From the NCBI RefSeq assembly GCF_032852305.1, contig NZ_CP136594.1:1835501-1899500 (forward strand): a stretch of 64,000 nt of DNA, written 5' to 3'. Every line of letters begins with the position of its first letter. The first letter of the stretch is position 1. Both the position numbers and the translations under genes were made by a program. The notes under the pieces are model-generated. The model made no database searches and was not told the DNA's origin. It worked only from the letters and a program-made list of their open reading frames with translations. The DNA comes from Parasphingorhabdus sp. SCSIO 66989 (GTDB taxonomy: Bacteria; Pseudomonadota; Alphaproteobacteria; Sphingomonadales; Sphingomonadaceae). This document shows, piece by piece, positions 63,911 to 64,000 of this stretch.

Positions 63911-64000
63911 ATCCCTGCTCCTGATAATGATGATGGAAAGCTGTTTGCGCGCACCATATAGAGGCAAGACATGACTGCACCAAGCCACTTATTGCACCCG

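Overview
The window is a chromosomal segment with moderately high G+C content, tightly packed genes and many 1-11 nt start/stop overlaps. Gene content points to an alphaproteobacterium, most likely of the order Sphingomonadales. The pointers are a nuoKLMN-birA-coaX-rnj-DUF1467 run, a gltA-gltX-comEC-lexA-trpCDGE-ppiD run, Cys-type glutathione peroxidase behind lolCD, a ROSE-type heat-shock leader and a carboxyspermidine-type polyamine pathway. This assignment is inference from gene order and protein sequence, since no rRNA is present. I saw no tRNA, rRNA, CRISPR array, insertion sequence or prophage.

Layout. 1-8612: the end of the complex I operon (nuoK end, nuoL, nuoM, nuoN), then biotin ligase, type III pantothenate kinase, RNase J and a small membrane protein. 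8764-15249: an uncharacterised signalling or membrane module. It has a divergent TipN-like coiled-coil membrane protein, then four co-directional genes: an HPt-like protein without its histidine, a membrane protein resembling a degenerate nucleotidyltransferase/CDP-alcohol phosphotransferase, an unknown helical protein, and a histidine-kinase-like protein whose phosphoacceptor His is Pro. 15356-27249: gltX-gltA, comEC, lexA with a near-consensus SOS box, and the trpEGDC operon translationally coupled to an upstream ppiD-like gene. 27433-31348: tpiA, secG, pyrG and a Crp-family regulator. 31518-32519: a small heat-shock gene with a sigma-32-like promoter and ROSE RNA thermometer, then an intergenic stretch with an unexplained hairpin. 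32520-39867: lolC/E, lolD, gpx, a small membrane protein, dnaE and a membrane protein. 39868-40882: about 1 kb without a convincing gene, filled with nested palindromic repeats. 40883-55198: acyl-CoA synthetase, radical SAM protein, moaB-slt-UDG-like operon, ETF-QO, ispE, N-formylglutamate amidohydrolase, ilvD, a lipoprotein, nnrD and an RNA methyltransferase. 55195-57125: nitrilase and two tandem MAPEG proteins. 57212-63910: ornithine decarboxylase, carboxynorspermidine decarboxylase and dehydrogenase genes interspersed with an MFS transporter and two immunity-like genes.

The most interesting items are four. (1) The region 5' of ornithine decarboxylase can form an H-type pseudoknot ending nine bases before the start codon, in the position of an alphaproteobacterial speF-type leader RNA. 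(2) The 11187-15249 module is made of relatives of signalling and lipid enzymes that appear to have lost catalytic residues. (3) The hsp20 leader carries a canonical ROSE core. (4) Orphan immunity-like genes (SUKH-like and Tdi1-like) sit inside the polyamine locus. Several palindromic repeat families recur across the window, often as pairs tens of kilobases apart.
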